The notes beneath the pieces were generated by a model that was given only the letters and a program-made list of their open reading frames with translations, had not been told where the DNA came from and did not search any database. From a virus: DNA of 64,000 nt. This document shows, in pieces, positions 1-8,397 of the stretch. A program made the position numbers and the translations under genes. Within the stretch, counting starts at the first letter, position 1, and the number at the start of each line of letters is the position of its first letter. Location of the stretch: the IMG/VR virus record IMGVR_UViG_3300027906_002394, positions 18,961-82,960 of that record. The stretch is one strand, 5' to 3'.

Positions 1-2100
1 TCGGATAGTCCCATGATTACTTTTAGACAGATTATATATTAACCTCGCGTTATCGTCAAGTTTATTATCATAGACAATGTAATTGACATTATAAAAGTCT
101 CCATCTGTTAAATTTGATTCGTAATATGAACCTAAATCTACCGAATTTTGAAGTGAAGCTATTGCTGCCGTCTGTCCAGAAGCAACTTTATTGGAACTTT
201 CCATTTTTTGTTGTGCCACTCTTTCTGAAATAACCTCGGCAAGAGATTTTCGTGGCGCTTCTTGCTCTGGTTGTACCGTCATTACCTCAACTGGAATAAT
301 AGTAACACCAGTAACAGGTGTTCCAGATGAGATTAAATTATTTTCAATTTCCATTTGCATTTGTTCTACTTGCAAATCCATTTTCATTTCATTCATTTCT
401 GCATTATTTTCCAAGGTTTCGACTGAAACCCCACTCAAATTTGAAAAAATTTGCGTGTCTGCACTAAAAAATTGGTTCGAGACACCCATTACACTAGAAT
501 TTCCCATACTTTGAGCGGTATTCTGTTGATTTTGAGCACTTTGAGTGATTTGATTAACCGTTGATCCCGATCCACCAGTTGCTCCTTGCCCAGATTCTTG
601 GTTTTGTTGTTCTTCAGCCTGTTGACTACTATCATTATCACCTTTTGATGACTCTTGACTCATTGTAACCGCACTTGCACTAATTTTTAATGCATTTTTA
701 GTTTGTGCTAATGCGATTCTTGTTGCGAGAGGTGAAGTTTTTGGTTCGTTTACTGTTTCGGATGTTTCTTCGATTGGGTCTTCCTCTATTATAACCTCTT
801 CAAACTCTTCCTCAACGATATCTTCTTCAAGAGTTTCTTCTAGTGTTTCTAATTCTTCTAATAATTCTTCTTCAAACATCTCTTCAAACAATTCTTCAGT
901 TTCTTCATCAAACAATTCTTCAAGATACTCTTCAACTTCCTCTACATTTTCTTCAATTGCTTCCAACGCATCGGTACGAAATTCTTCCTCGATAATTTCT
1001 GGGAGTTCATCAATGGGCATGGTGAGAAAGTCTTGTTCTCCGATAAGTATTGGTTCAATATCGGATGAGGCAAAAAGGTCGATCCCTTCTTCCTCCATAA
1101 AGAACTCTTCTGGAAGTCCTGTGAAGAACTCATCGTCTTCTGCGATTCCTGTAAACTCTTCATCGTCTTCGATGATTCCGTACATTGCTCCTGTTTCTTC
1201 ATCTGTCATCCACTCCTCTTCTTCTTCCATCATTTCTTCTAGTTGGTCTTCTATTAATGCTTCGTAATATCCATCACATGTATCATTATATAATGGGTCT
1301 AGGTCGCATTGTAAGTCATCGTAAGCATCTTGATACCCATCACACTCAGTAGAATAGAAAGAATCACTATCACATTGTTGTGTTAGGAACGCGGCTGCGT
1401 AACCATCACAGTCTTGACTAGACAATGGGTCATATGCACAAGCTAATCCTTCACTTTCATATGATTTAGTCCCAGCATTTCCCGCCGCTGTACCATAGAT
1501 GTAGTTAGCTTGTTGATTTGCAAAATATTCGTGTTGTACATACTCATCTTCTGATATATCACCCATCACACCTATGAATATACTGTGATTGTTAATTTTT
1601 AAGTCGCCATACTCCATCGCGTAATCACCAGTTGGGAGTATTTCTAAACTAAATGTGTTTTCGTGGTTCTTGTTGTATTCTTCTATTCTCACCCACCAGT
1701 ACTTTGTTCCATCGGCACTAGTCTTAGAATAGAATCCCCCATCATTATCTCTTTGTATTAGGTCTGTCCAGAAAGGAGCTATTGCATAACTAAACTTGTC
1801 TTGTTTGTTTGCTGCTATGTTTGCAACTTCTAATCCGTTACAACACCAACCCTTGTCTGGCCAACTCTGAAAACCAAAGGTAGTTGGATTTCTAAACATG
1901 ACAACACCGTTTGCCATCATCCAAGAGTTAGTATAATTTTCTCCATAGAAAGGAAATGTATGTCCTAGTGGTACATTCGCGTAACAGTCATCACATATAG
2001 TGTGGGATGTTGCATCTGAGGGAGGCGCAGTATATTGCCCAGCAGCTGGAGCTGCCAGAAATAATAATAACCCAACTAGTAATGTTTTTATCTTACCCAT
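1..2100 (-). CDS. Large exported acidic protein with NIDO-like domain (C-terminus beyond window)
   Basis: I translated this from the ATG at 2100; the frame stays open for 700 codons to the left edge. Residues 1-21 are a clear signal peptide (basic MGKIK, hydrophobic core, APAAG cleavage region). Residues about 40-180 resemble a NIDO-type beta sandwich: an FYGENY start, then IAPFWTDL, then a repeated aromatic strand pattern. Residues about 220-276 hold repeats built around CDGY with regular cysteines. Residues about 283-440 are extremely rich in Glu, and the rest is rich in Gln, Ser and Asn. It overlaps the upstream gene by 13 nt. An adhesin-like or virion-decorating role is inference. No enzymatic motif was seen. 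Confidence 0.75.
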   Translation of the reverse strand, partial: MGKIKTLLVGLLLFLAAPAAGQYTAPPSDATSHTICDDCYANVPLGHTFPFYGENYTNSWMMANGVVMFRNPTTFGFQSWPDKGWCCNGLEVANIAANKQDKFSYAIAPFWTDLIQRDNDGGFYSKTSADGTKYWWVRIEEYNKNHENTFSLEILPTGDYAMEYGDLKINNHSIFIGVMGDISEDEYVQHEYFANQQANYIYGTAAGNAGTKSYESEGLACAYDPLSSQDCDGYAAAFLTQQCDSDSFYSTECDGYQDAYDDLQCDLDPLYNDTCDGYYEALIEDQLEEMMEEEEEWMTDEETGAMYGIIEDDEEFTGIAEDDEFFTGLPEEFFMEEEGIDLFASSDIEPILIGEQDFLTMPIDELPEIIEEEFRTDALEAIEENVEEVEEYLEELFDEETEELFEEMFEEELLEELETLEETLEEDIVEEEFEEVIIEEDPIEETSETVNEPKTSPLATRIALAQTKNALKISASAVTMSQESSKGDNDSSQQAEEQQNQESGQGATGGSGSTVNQITQSAQNQQNTAQSMGNSSVMGVSNQFFSADTQIFSNLSGVSVETLENNAEMNEMKMDLQVEQMQMEIENNLISSGTPVTGVTIIPVEVMTVQPEQEAPRKSLAEVISERVAQQKMESSNKVASGQTAAIASLQNSVDLGSYYESNLTDGDFYNVNYIVYDNKLDDNARLIYNLSKSNHGTIR

Positions 2101-2561
2101 ATTGATAATACAGCGAAACAGATTGCGAAAACTACAAGTACACCTCCACCAGCAATTGCTATAATCTGCATAGTTTCCATTATTTCTGCTTTCTTCTTTC
2201 TCCTTTCTCTTGCGAGTCTTTTTTCTTCTTCTTGTTCTTCACGGATTCTATCTGCCCTCAACTTTAATATTTCTTGCCAAGTTCCAAACCCGAATCTCAT
2301 GTCAATCATGTTTTTCATTTCTTCAATTTGTTCGTTGGCTAACTTCGCATCAATTACAGCATGGGCGGCACTTTTATGTGAACCAATTAAGGTCTTGTTT
2401 CCCCATCTCTCTTTATTGATTTGTTGTTGACCATCTAACGCATTGTCAACCATATCAAAAATTTGTCTTATGTCTTGAACGGTATTAATATTCTTTTTAA
2501 TAAATTCAACACTTTGTTGTACTAGAGCAATTCCCGCCAATGCGGTTGATACTGGTTCCAT
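2088..2561 (-). CDS. Conserved-looking membrane-anchored hypothetical protein
   Basis: This protein has 157 residues. It starts at ATG 2561 with AAGGAT a short distance upstream. The N-terminal half is a soluble helical region. Residues about 105-128 are a charged Glu/Arg/Lys helix, followed by one membrane span near residues 132-155 and a short WVR end. It lies between two genes for exported proteins and overlaps the downstream one, so it probably works with them at the cell envelope. I do not recognise a named family. C-terminal anchoring with the bulk in the cytoplasm is the most likely topology. Confidence 0.7.
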   Translation of the reverse strand: MEPVSTALAGIALVQQSVEFIKKNINTVQDIRQIFDMVDNALDGQQQINKERWGNKTLIGSHKSAAHAVIDAKLANEQIEEMKNMIDMRFGFGTWQEILKLRADRIREEQEEEKRLARERRKKKAEIMETMQIIAIAGGGVLVVFAICFAVLSIWVR

Positions 2562-2572
2562 AGTGGATATCC

Positions 2573-3691
2573 TTATTCGTCAATTGTACACACCTCTTCA
2601 TCGGGGTAGTCTTCACAGAAATCCTTTTTATCCCATACTTTATACTCTACCTTTTCGTTACCATCTTTAAAAAACCGAATTTCCTTCTCGATGAGAGCAT
2701 CCTCTGGAGCAAAGTCTGGGTTTCTTTCCCAATGACCCAAAGCTTCTTCTCCAATTTTACCACGATACGGGCACGGCGTGCCGGCCATTAGCATCGCATT
2801 GAAAACGCGAGCATCTTGGCACATCAAAGATACAGCAGCTACCTTCATCCCCATATCATATAAACCACGGCTTAATTTAATCCTTTCACAGTTTTCATCT
2901 CGAACTGTTTTACCAGCACTAATACCAAACACCTGTGTTTGTACCGCACCACCAACACCAGTAGTACATAAGTCTTGTGAATAAGACCCACCTATTGCCG
3001 GCGCAATAGCACTCGGAGGCGGCGACTTGACTTCTTGTTCTATTTTCTGTGTTGTTTCATTCCTGTTTATGTTCTCGTTTCTATTATTCGATGTAACATT
3101 GGAATCACTTGTACTATTAGATTGGTTGATATTAGTATTCGTATTGCTATTGGTGTTATTCGTAGTTGTGTTATTAGTAATGTTACTGTTGTTATTACTT
3201 GTGCTGTTTGAGGTAACATTACTAGTATTGTTATTCGTATTATTCTGGTTTACTGTCTGATTAATAGTACTATTATTAGTATTAGTATTATTATTGGTAT
3301 TGTTACTAGTGCTGTTAATAGTATTATTATTAGTATTGAAATTAGTATTTGTACTTGTTCCAGTATAAGTCGTATTGTTGTTATTGTTATTGGTATTCGT
3401 ACTCGTACCATTATAAGTTGTAGTGTTCACATTGTTATTATTATTGGTATTGGTATTCGTGCCAGTATAAGTTGTAGTGTTCACATTGGTGTTATTATTG
3501 GTATTTGTTTGCGTACCTGTTGTAGTAGTAGTATTATTATTAGTATTGTTGTTGGTATTGGTATTATTCGTAGTGCTGTTAACTGTGCTATTTGTAGTTG
3601 TGTTAACAGTACTGGTCGTGTTATTAGCCAGAGCTGGCCCTGCTATCAACAGCATGCCAATAATAAGACATATCTGCTTCCTAAGTTTCAT
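2573..3691 (-). CDS. Exported Asn/Thr-repeat protein with cysteine-containing C-terminal domain
   Basis: I chose the internal ATG at 3691 because AGGAG lies just upstream and a textbook signal peptide starts there (MKLRKQ, hydrophobic stretch, AGPALA). The frame extends 12 codons further up, but that extension has no ribosome site and spoils the signal. After cleavage, about 190 residues consist almost only of Asn and Thr/Ser in short repeats. A Pro-rich linker then leads to a C-terminal domain of about 130 residues with several Cys, including CTTGVGG and CPYRG. The product has 372 residues. A flexible exported spacer carrying a folded tip is inferred. The function is unknown. Confidence 0.75.
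   Translation of the reverse strand: MKLRKQICLIIGMLLIAGPALANNTTSTVNTTTNSTVNSTTNNTNTNNNTNNNTTTTTGTQTNTNNNTNVNTTTYTGTNTNTNNNNNVNTTTYNGTSTNTNNNNNNTTYTGTSTNTNFNTNNNTINSTSNNTNNNTNTNNSTINQTVNQNNTNNNTSNVTSNSTSNNNSNITNNTTTNNTNSNTNTNINQSNSTSDSNVTSNNRNENINRNETTQKIEQEVKSPPPSAIAPAIGGSYSQDLCTTGVGGAVQTQVFGISAGKTVRDENCERIKLSRGLYDMGMKVAAVSLMCQDARVFNAMLMAGTPCPYRGKIGEEALGHWERNPDFAPEDALIEKEIRFFKDGNEKVEYKVWDKKDFCEDYPDEEVCTIDE
3050..3625 (-). repeat. Low-complexity Asn/Thr coding repeats
   Basis: On the plus strand this stretch is an irregular run of GTATTATTA-like units. It reads on the minus strand as Asn and Thr/Ser codons. It is coding low complexity inside the exported protein, not a spaced direct-repeat array. 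Confidence 0.85.
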
Positions 3692-3746
3692 TTTTCTCCT
3701 CTGTTGGAATATGTTATACAAATTCATTCCAAATTAGGAATTCTGC

Positions 3747-3775
3747 TTGACTTCCTCTCTCACTTGTGGTATAGT
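3747..3775 (+). promoter_or_regulatory. Sigma70-type early promoter ahead of the tailoring operon
   Basis: TTGACT at 3747-3752 and TATAGT at 3770-3775 are separated by exactly 17 nt. This is close to the host housekeeping consensus and points at the plus-strand run starting at 3856. Confidence 0.65.
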
Positions 3776-3791
3776 ATAGTACTATAATCCC

Positions 3792-3799
3792 TATTTATA
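3792..3799 (-). promoter_or_regulatory. T4-type late promoter for the minus-strand exported-protein genes
   Basis: The reverse complement reads TATAAATA, the T4 late (gp55-sigma) consensus. It lies about 100 nt upstream of the ATG at 3691, and no other minus-strand promoter was seen. It faces the divergent late promoter at 3821-3828. Confidence 0.6.
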
Positions 3800-3820
3800 A
3801 TTAAGCGGGCCTGAAGTCGA

Positions 3821-3828
3821 TATAAATA
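3821..3828 (+). promoter_or_regulatory. T4-type late promoter ahead of the desaturase gene
   Basis: TATAAATA matches the T4 late consensus exactly. Initiation about 6-8 nt downstream would leave a leader of roughly 20 nt before ATG 3856. It would exclude the upstream in-frame TTG at 3829 as a start. Confidence 0.6.
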
Positions 3829-3855
3829 TTGATACTAAATTATTTCGGAAAAATT

Positions 3856-4560
3856 ATGAAACCTACACCGCTTACCTTATTGATAGGACAAACGATTGCT
3901 CAACTTTCAGTCATACCCATGTTTTTCATTGGTACGCCTGTAACTTGGGCTATCTGTGCTTTTATGTATTTTGGAATTATGACTTTTGGTATCACTATGG
4001 GATATCATCGATACTGGAGTCATTACAGTTTTAAATGTTCTAAATGGTTAGAATATGTTATGATGTTTTTTGCCCATATTATGATGGTCGGGCCCGCGTT
4101 GGCTTGGGTAGCACAACATAGAGAACATCATGACCACGCGGATACGGAGAAAGACCCTCACTCACCAGAGTATCAAGGATTCATTCGTTGTTATTACTCT
4201 CAAGTGATGTCTTTACCTAAAATGTGGTACATAAAAAAAGACTTGATGAAAAATGATTTATGTAAGGCTCAACACAGATACTATTGGCACTTTCTGGGTA
4301 TTTTCGGGTTGATACTTGCATTGATAGACCCATATGCATTGATATACGCATGGTTAGCTCCAGCAGGATTTGCTAAGTTAATAGGGTCAATAGTTTTTGT
4401 TCACTCACATAGAGGTGGAACGCCTAGGAGTGATTATTGGTTGGGAATGGTTACATTTGGTGAAGGGTTTCACGCGAAACATCACGATGAACCTTGGAGT
4501 TGGAATTTTCATCCTTGGGATATAGGTGGAAAAATTATTCGGTTATTAAAACATGCTTAG
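3856..4560 (+). CDS. Fatty acid desaturase (membrane di-iron, acyl-CoA/acyl-lipid type)
   Basis: This is a 234-residue integral membrane protein. It has the three histidine boxes of membrane desaturases: HRYWSH at residues 51-56, HREHH at 88-92 and HAKHH at 206-210. Hydrophobic spans lie between them. Such enzymes insert a double bond into a fatty acyl chain using O2 and a di-iron centre. It is shorter than typical bacterial delta-9 enzymes (about 300 residues) but keeps every box. It is first in the tailoring operon and overlaps the next gene by 8 nt. Altering host membrane lipid or an acyl group on a glycan are both possible. The family call is firm; the substrate is not. Confidence 0.88.
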   Translation: MKPTPLTLLIGQTIAQLSVIPMFFIGTPVTWAICAFMYFGIMTFGITMGYHRYWSHYSFKCSKWLEYVMMFFAHIMMVGPALAWVAQHREHHDHADTEKDPHSPEYQGFIRCYYSQVMSLPKMWYIKKDLMKNDLCKAQHRYYWHFLGIFGLILALIDPYALIYAWLAPAGFAKLIGSIVFVHSHRGGTPRSDYWLGMVTFGEGFHAKHHDEPWSWNFHPWDIGGKIIRLLKHA

Positions 4561-5251
4561 AAAAAGAGATTTACCCACAGTTGCAAAACTGGATATAGAA
4601 TTTGATATTGACAAAATAAAACATTACATAGACTCACTAGACCAAGGTGGTTGGGGTGATGTTTATGAATCAAATGAAGGTATTACAAATTTCGCTAACG
4701 CGGATTTTATAAGAGGACTTGAATATAACGACTTTAAGGAATATCCATGTCAATACCTTAGACCAGAATACTGGGAAGAAATGAAGAACCCCAGTTTAAA
4801 TTTGGGTAAGAGTAAAACAGAAGTATACAGAAACAAACACGAGAGAACAGATAAACTCTCTCCAGTTGGTAATGAACATATGTGGGATTTTGATATGCCC
4901 CATTATAGAGGTAGTTATATACAAAAACATATAACAGAAAACTTCAAGGCGGAGTCTTGTAGGACTAGAATACATTGGTTACCAAAAGGAAAACAGATAC
5001 AACCGCATATTGATTATGATGCTTCATATGCAGTTAGAATTGTAGTACCTATATCGGGTACGGATAATGTTATAAACGCCTTCTGGCCAAAGAACCAGAG
5101 GGAAGAATATAATTTGAAAGCAGATGGTTCAGCTTATTTTATAAACATCGGTTACAAACATGCCGTTGAACATAATGGAAGTGAAGATAGAATTGCTTTG
5201 TTATTTACATTGAAGAGCCAAGAAGATGTGGAAGATTACGCCATACAATAA
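4553..5251 (+). CDS. Aspartyl/asparaginyl beta-hydroxylase-like 2-oxoglutarate oxygenase
   Basis: This protein has 232 residues. The C-terminal half shows the Fe(II)/2-oxoglutarate facial triad: H152-x-D154 (in PHIDYD) and a distal His near 203, followed by Arg213 in an HNGSEDRIAL context typical of Asp/Asn hydroxylase-like proteins. The N-terminal 130 residues are not recognised. The reaction would be hydroxylation of a peptide side chain or small molecule. It overlaps both neighbours, so it is probably translationally coupled. A related oxygenase lies at 24486. Confidence 0.7.
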   Translation: MLRKRDLPTVAKLDIEFDIDKIKHYIDSLDQGGWGDVYESNEGITNFANADFIRGLEYNDFKEYPCQYLRPEYWEEMKNPSLNLGKSKTEVYRNKHERTDKLSPVGNEHMWDFDMPHYRGSYIQKHITENFKAESCRTRIHWLPKGKQIQPHIDYDASYAVRIVVPISGTDNVINAFWPKNQREEYNLKADGSAYFINIGYKHAVEHNGSEDRIALLFTLKSQEDVEDYAIQ

Positions 5252-5804
5252 GAAGTATAAAAAACAATGGGAAGAATTTAGAGAACAGGCACTCGCGGAA
5301 GACAACGATTCTCTTATAGAAGAAAAACTAGACCCAGAAACCCTTGACGGAGTATTTCATCTTTTATTTGAAGATGATGTATTAGCATCTGTTCAAGCAG
5401 CTGAGATTGACCATTATACTGGTAATCCTACAGCGATAAGAATGTGTAGATTACATACTCTTAGAAAATACAGAAGGACATCCTATGGTATGCCTTTATG
5501 TAGATACCAGATAGAGTGGTCTAGGGATATGGGATATGAACATGTGTGGTGGTCGGTTGATGTTAATAGAACAGGATATAACGCGATACACCAAGGAACG
5601 CGGAGGTCACCAAACTATGAAGATTGGAAAGAAGATTTTGATGGTTGGTGGAAAGATATTGTCTTTAACCAAAAGTATTTGTTTAAAGTTGACCCTGTAG
5701 CAGAATATTATCAATATATTTATGTTATTAATTTAGTAGATAAGGAATTCATTCCTCAAAAGAATGTGGTTCCTTTTGATTTGGAGATAAGAAATGAACA
5801 TTGA
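5226..5804 (+). CDS. GNAT-like acyltransferase candidate
   Basis: This protein has 192 residues and starts at ATG 5226, inside the end of the preceding gene (26-nt overlap). The order resembles a GNAT fold: an N-terminal helix, a strand with LLFEDDVLASVQAAEI, then RLHTLRKYRRTSYGMPL where the acetyl-CoA-binding loop would be, and a DMGYEHVWWSVD strand. The acetyl-CoA signature (Q/RxxGxG/A) is degenerate, so the call rests on overall pattern. If correct it would acylate an amine of a sugar or small molecule made by this operon. Confidence 0.45.
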   Translation: MWKITPYNKKYKKQWEEFREQALAEDNDSLIEEKLDPETLDGVFHLLFEDDVLASVQAAEIDHYTGNPTAIRMCRLHTLRKYRRTSYGMPLCRYQIEWSRDMGYEHVWWSVDVNRTGYNAIHQGTRRSPNYEDWKEDFDGWWKDIVFNQKYLFKVDPVAEYYQYIYVINLVDKEFIPQKNVVPFDLEIRNEH

Positions 5805-6384
5805 ACATGAAACAGTAGCACGATGGTTTAATTATGTTAGAGAAAAATCGAACCCTCGATTCACGGAATGCTTTTGGGATACACAGTTAAAATCCAAGGC
5901 AGAAATCATAGACAACCTACCACAAGACGAACACGGAAACTATTTTGTTTTCGGTGGGTGGTTTGGTGTCCTCGCACATTTACTTGATGACAATATAATA
6001 TCGAATGAAATCTATAGTGTGGATATTGACCCACAATGTAAAGAAGTTGGTGACATATATTTTCTTAGAGAAAATATCACTTATGTAACAGCAGATATGT
6101 GTGGTTATCAGTATTCTAAGAACCCACATGTTGTTATTAATACCAGTACTGAACATTTACACCAGTACAAGTATGATGAATGGTGGAATGGTATTCCAGA
6201 AGGTACATTTTATGTTGTACAAGGAAATGACCTTAAAATACCAGAACATGTTCGTACATTTTCCTCTTTAGAGTATTTTAAAGAGTGGAACAGATGTACT
6301 AAGATTACTTATGAGTCAGGCATGGAATTGCCAGGCCCAAACAATTCCACTTACACTAGATACACGGTTATGGGATACAAATAA
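5794..6384 (+). CDS. Class I SAM-dependent methyltransferase-like protein
   Basis: This protein has 196 residues. FVFGGWFGVLAHLL followed by IYSVDIDP about 20 residues later matches motif I and the acidic residue that binds the ribose of S-adenosylmethionine in Rossmann methyltransferases. ITYVTADM then resembles the following strand. GGAG precedes the ATG, which overlaps the preceding gene by 11 nt; the stop overlaps the next ATG as TAATG. The acceptor substrate cannot be read from the sequence. Confidence 0.6.
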   Translation: MNIEHETVARWFNYVREKSNPRFTECFWDTQLKSKAEIIDNLPQDEHGNYFVFGGWFGVLAHLLDDNIISNEIYSVDIDPQCKEVGDIYFLRENITYVTADMCGYQYSKNPHVVINTSTEHLHQYKYDEWWNGIPEGTFYVVQGNDLKIPEHVRTFSSLEYFKEWNRCTKITYESGMELPGPNNSTYTRYTVMGYK

Positions 6385-7136
6385 TGAATGTAGCAATTAT
6401 TGGTTATGGGTTTTGTGGTAAAGCAACCGAGAGAATTCTAAAAAAGGTTGCCGGAATAAAAAGAATTCAAATTCAAGACCCCAAGTATAATAAAAAAATA
6501 TCTCCAGATGAGTGGGATATGATTAGGTATGCTTTTGTATGTGTGCCTACCCCCTTAACCAAAAACATGAGTATTATGGATCATTGGTATGAAGGTGATT
6601 TGTTTGATATGTCCATTATAGAAGAAGCAATATCTACTATACCGAACAATGTAATAACAGTTATTCGTAGTACCATTGGCCCAGAATCTATAAAGAAAAA
6701 TTGGGTTCATTGGCCAGAGTTCTTGCGAGAAAGTCATTGGGAAGAAGACGCGGATGATAAGTCTATCCCTATTATTATTGGTGATGGAAACCAAGAGATG
6801 TCAGATTGGTTCCCAGACCGACATACAATTTTTACTACTGCTAAAACAGCAGCGATGTATAAGTTGTCTAGGAACGCGATGTTAGCTGCTAAAGTAACTC
6901 TCGCCAACTACATTCAGAGAGTTTGTCAAGAGTATGATACCGATTATATTGATGTAGCACAGTTGTTAAAGGAACACGCGAATCTTGGAACCTCTCATTG
7001 GGAGGTGCCAGGCCCAGATGGTGATTATGGGTTTGGTGGTTCTTGTTTTCCCAAAGATACAACCCATCTTGCTTCGCTAACAGGTGGACACAATATATTT
7101 GATTATGTTTTGAGGTGTAATGAACGAGATCGCTAA
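6384..7136 (+). CDS. UDP-glucose/GDP-mannose dehydrogenase-like protein, short form
   Basis: This protein has 250 residues. The N-terminal NAD-binding motif is IIGYGFCGKA, followed by CVPTPL and RSTIGPES, all typical of nucleotide-sugar 6-dehydrogenases. GFGGSCFPKD near residue 225 carries the catalytic cysteine. Family members usually have 390-450 residues. This one stops soon after the active-site loop and lacks the C-terminal UDP-binding domain, so it may use another partner or substrate. A second, longer family member lies at 20926. It overlaps the first radical SAM gene by 17 nt. Confidence 0.8.
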   Translation: MNVAIIGYGFCGKATERILKKVAGIKRIQIQDPKYNKKISPDEWDMIRYAFVCVPTPLTKNMSIMDHWYEGDLFDMSIIEEAISTIPNNVITVIRSTIGPESIKKNWVHWPEFLRESHWEEDADDKSIPIIIGDGNQEMSDWFPDRHTIFTTAKTAAMYKLSRNAMLAAKVTLANYIQRVCQEYDTDYIDVAQLLKEHANLGTSHWEVPGPDGDYGFGGSCFPKDTTHLASLTGGHNIFDYVLRCNERDR

Positions 7137-8397
7137 ATACTTAGACGATATAACCAGAAGAAACAATGCAATAGGTAAAGGTTTCTGTGTATTGAAGTGG
7201 TGGCACTTAGAAATGCACTTAGGTACAGGTAACTATCATTCCTGTTTTCATTGTCCCCAACAAAATCTTAAACTTGATGAAGATATGCACAACACTCTTC
7301 ACAAGATGCAACAAAGAAAGACCATGTTAGAAGGTGGTAGACCAGATGAGTGTTCTTATTGTTGGAAGGCGGAAGATAGTGGCGCTGTAAGTCCTAGAAC
7401 AACATTGTCTTCCATATACACTCACATGGAAGAGGATATTATAGAAACAACTGCTAAATTGGATTGGGATGATTATGTATATCCAAAATATTTGGAAATG
7501 AGTTTTTCTAATACATGTCAAATGAAATGTTCTTATTGCGCTCCCTCTTTGAGTTCTACCTTATTACAGGAAATCAAAAAGGAAGGGGCATACCCATTAT
7601 CAGACCCAGAGAATCGCGGTCAATACGAATTAAATGGTACTGAAGAACTTTATAAGGATGATGATAACCCTCTTCTGGATAAGTTCTGGGATTGGTTTGA
7701 TGAAGCGAGAAAACATCTTGATACATTGAGAATTACAGGCGGAGAACCTTTATTACACAAGAGTACTTTCGAGATGATGGATAGATTGCGTGGGGAGAGT
7801 ATTAACTTCCATGTAAACAGCAATCTATCAGTTTCTAATAGAAGAGTGACAGAAGCATGTAACTTATTACCAGCGAAGTCTAAGATATATGCTAGTGTTG
7901 ATACATTTGGACAACAGGCTGAGTGGATTAGACATGGACTTAATTGGGACTTGTTTGACCAAAATGTTCTTACTGTTATTAATCATAAAATCCCATTGAG
8001 TTTTATGACAACATTTTGTTTATTAAGTATACCAAGATTTAAAGACTTTTTGTATTATGTTATACAGTTAAAAGATATTGGGGATGTTTTGATTGATACA
8101 CCATTTATGACTAATCCCCCACACCTGTCTTGTCTTATAATGGATGATGATATGAGGGAAACATTAGAAGATAGTTACCAGTTTATGTCATATAATAAAG
8201 AATTCAATCACGCGGAAGTTGTAAAGTTTGAAAGATTACTTAAATGGGTAGATGCAAATAGGTTTACTGGAGAACGCCTAAATAGTCATAGAAAAGATTT
8301 TAAAACATTTGTCGATGAACATGACAAACGCAGAGGCACGGATTGGCACAAAGCGTTTCCAGAGTTGACATATTTTTATGAGTTATGTGATGTCTAA
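7120..8397 (+). CDS. Twitch-type radical SAM protein A (SCHHP-type clade)
   Basis: This protein has 425 residues. The radical SAM cysteines are C133, C137 and C140 (CQMKCSYC), and RITGGEP follows as the SAM-binding GGE motif. Upstream, C23, C42, C45 and a CxxC at C78/C81 in a YCW.xED context could bind an auxiliary iron-sulfur cluster. It is the first of seven related radical SAM genes in the operon. It groups with the next two by its N-terminal pattern (FC..KW, then Cys/His pairs) rather than the PW.H pattern of the later four. The reaction is unknown. Confidence 0.85.
   Translation: MNEIAKYLDDITRRNNAIGKGFCVLKWWHLEMHLGTGNYHSCFHCPQQNLKLDEDMHNTLHKMQQRKTMLEGGRPDECSYCWKAEDSGAVSPRTTLSSIYTHMEEDIIETTAKLDWDDYVYPKYLEMSFSNTCQMKCSYCAPSLSSTLLQEIKKEGAYPLSDPENRGQYELNGTEELYKDDDNPLLDKFWDWFDEARKHLDTLRITGGEPLLHKSTFEMMDRLRGESINFHVNSNLSVSNRRVTEACNLLPAKSKIYASVDTFGQQAEWIRHGLNWDLFDQNVLTVINHKIPLSFMTTFCLLSIPRFKDFLYYVIQLKDIGDVLIDTPFMTNPPHLSCLIMDDDMRETLEDSYQFMSYNKEFNHAEVVKFERLLKWVDANRFTGERLNSHRKDFKTFVDEHDKRRGTDWHKAFPELTYFYELCDV

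Noticed and set aside
191-1267. Short reading frames on the plus strand and in another minus frame
   Set aside because: They are shadows of the long minus-strand exported protein, arising from its repetitive Glu-rich codons.
3050-3625. CRISPR-like or tandem direct-repeat array
   Set aside because: Units are irregular, have no spacers and translate cleanly as Asn/Thr codons in a signal-bearing protein.
3829-3855. TTG start giving a 9-residue longer desaturase
   Set aside because: It lies directly behind the late promoter, has no ribosome site, and the family-like start is ATG 3856.
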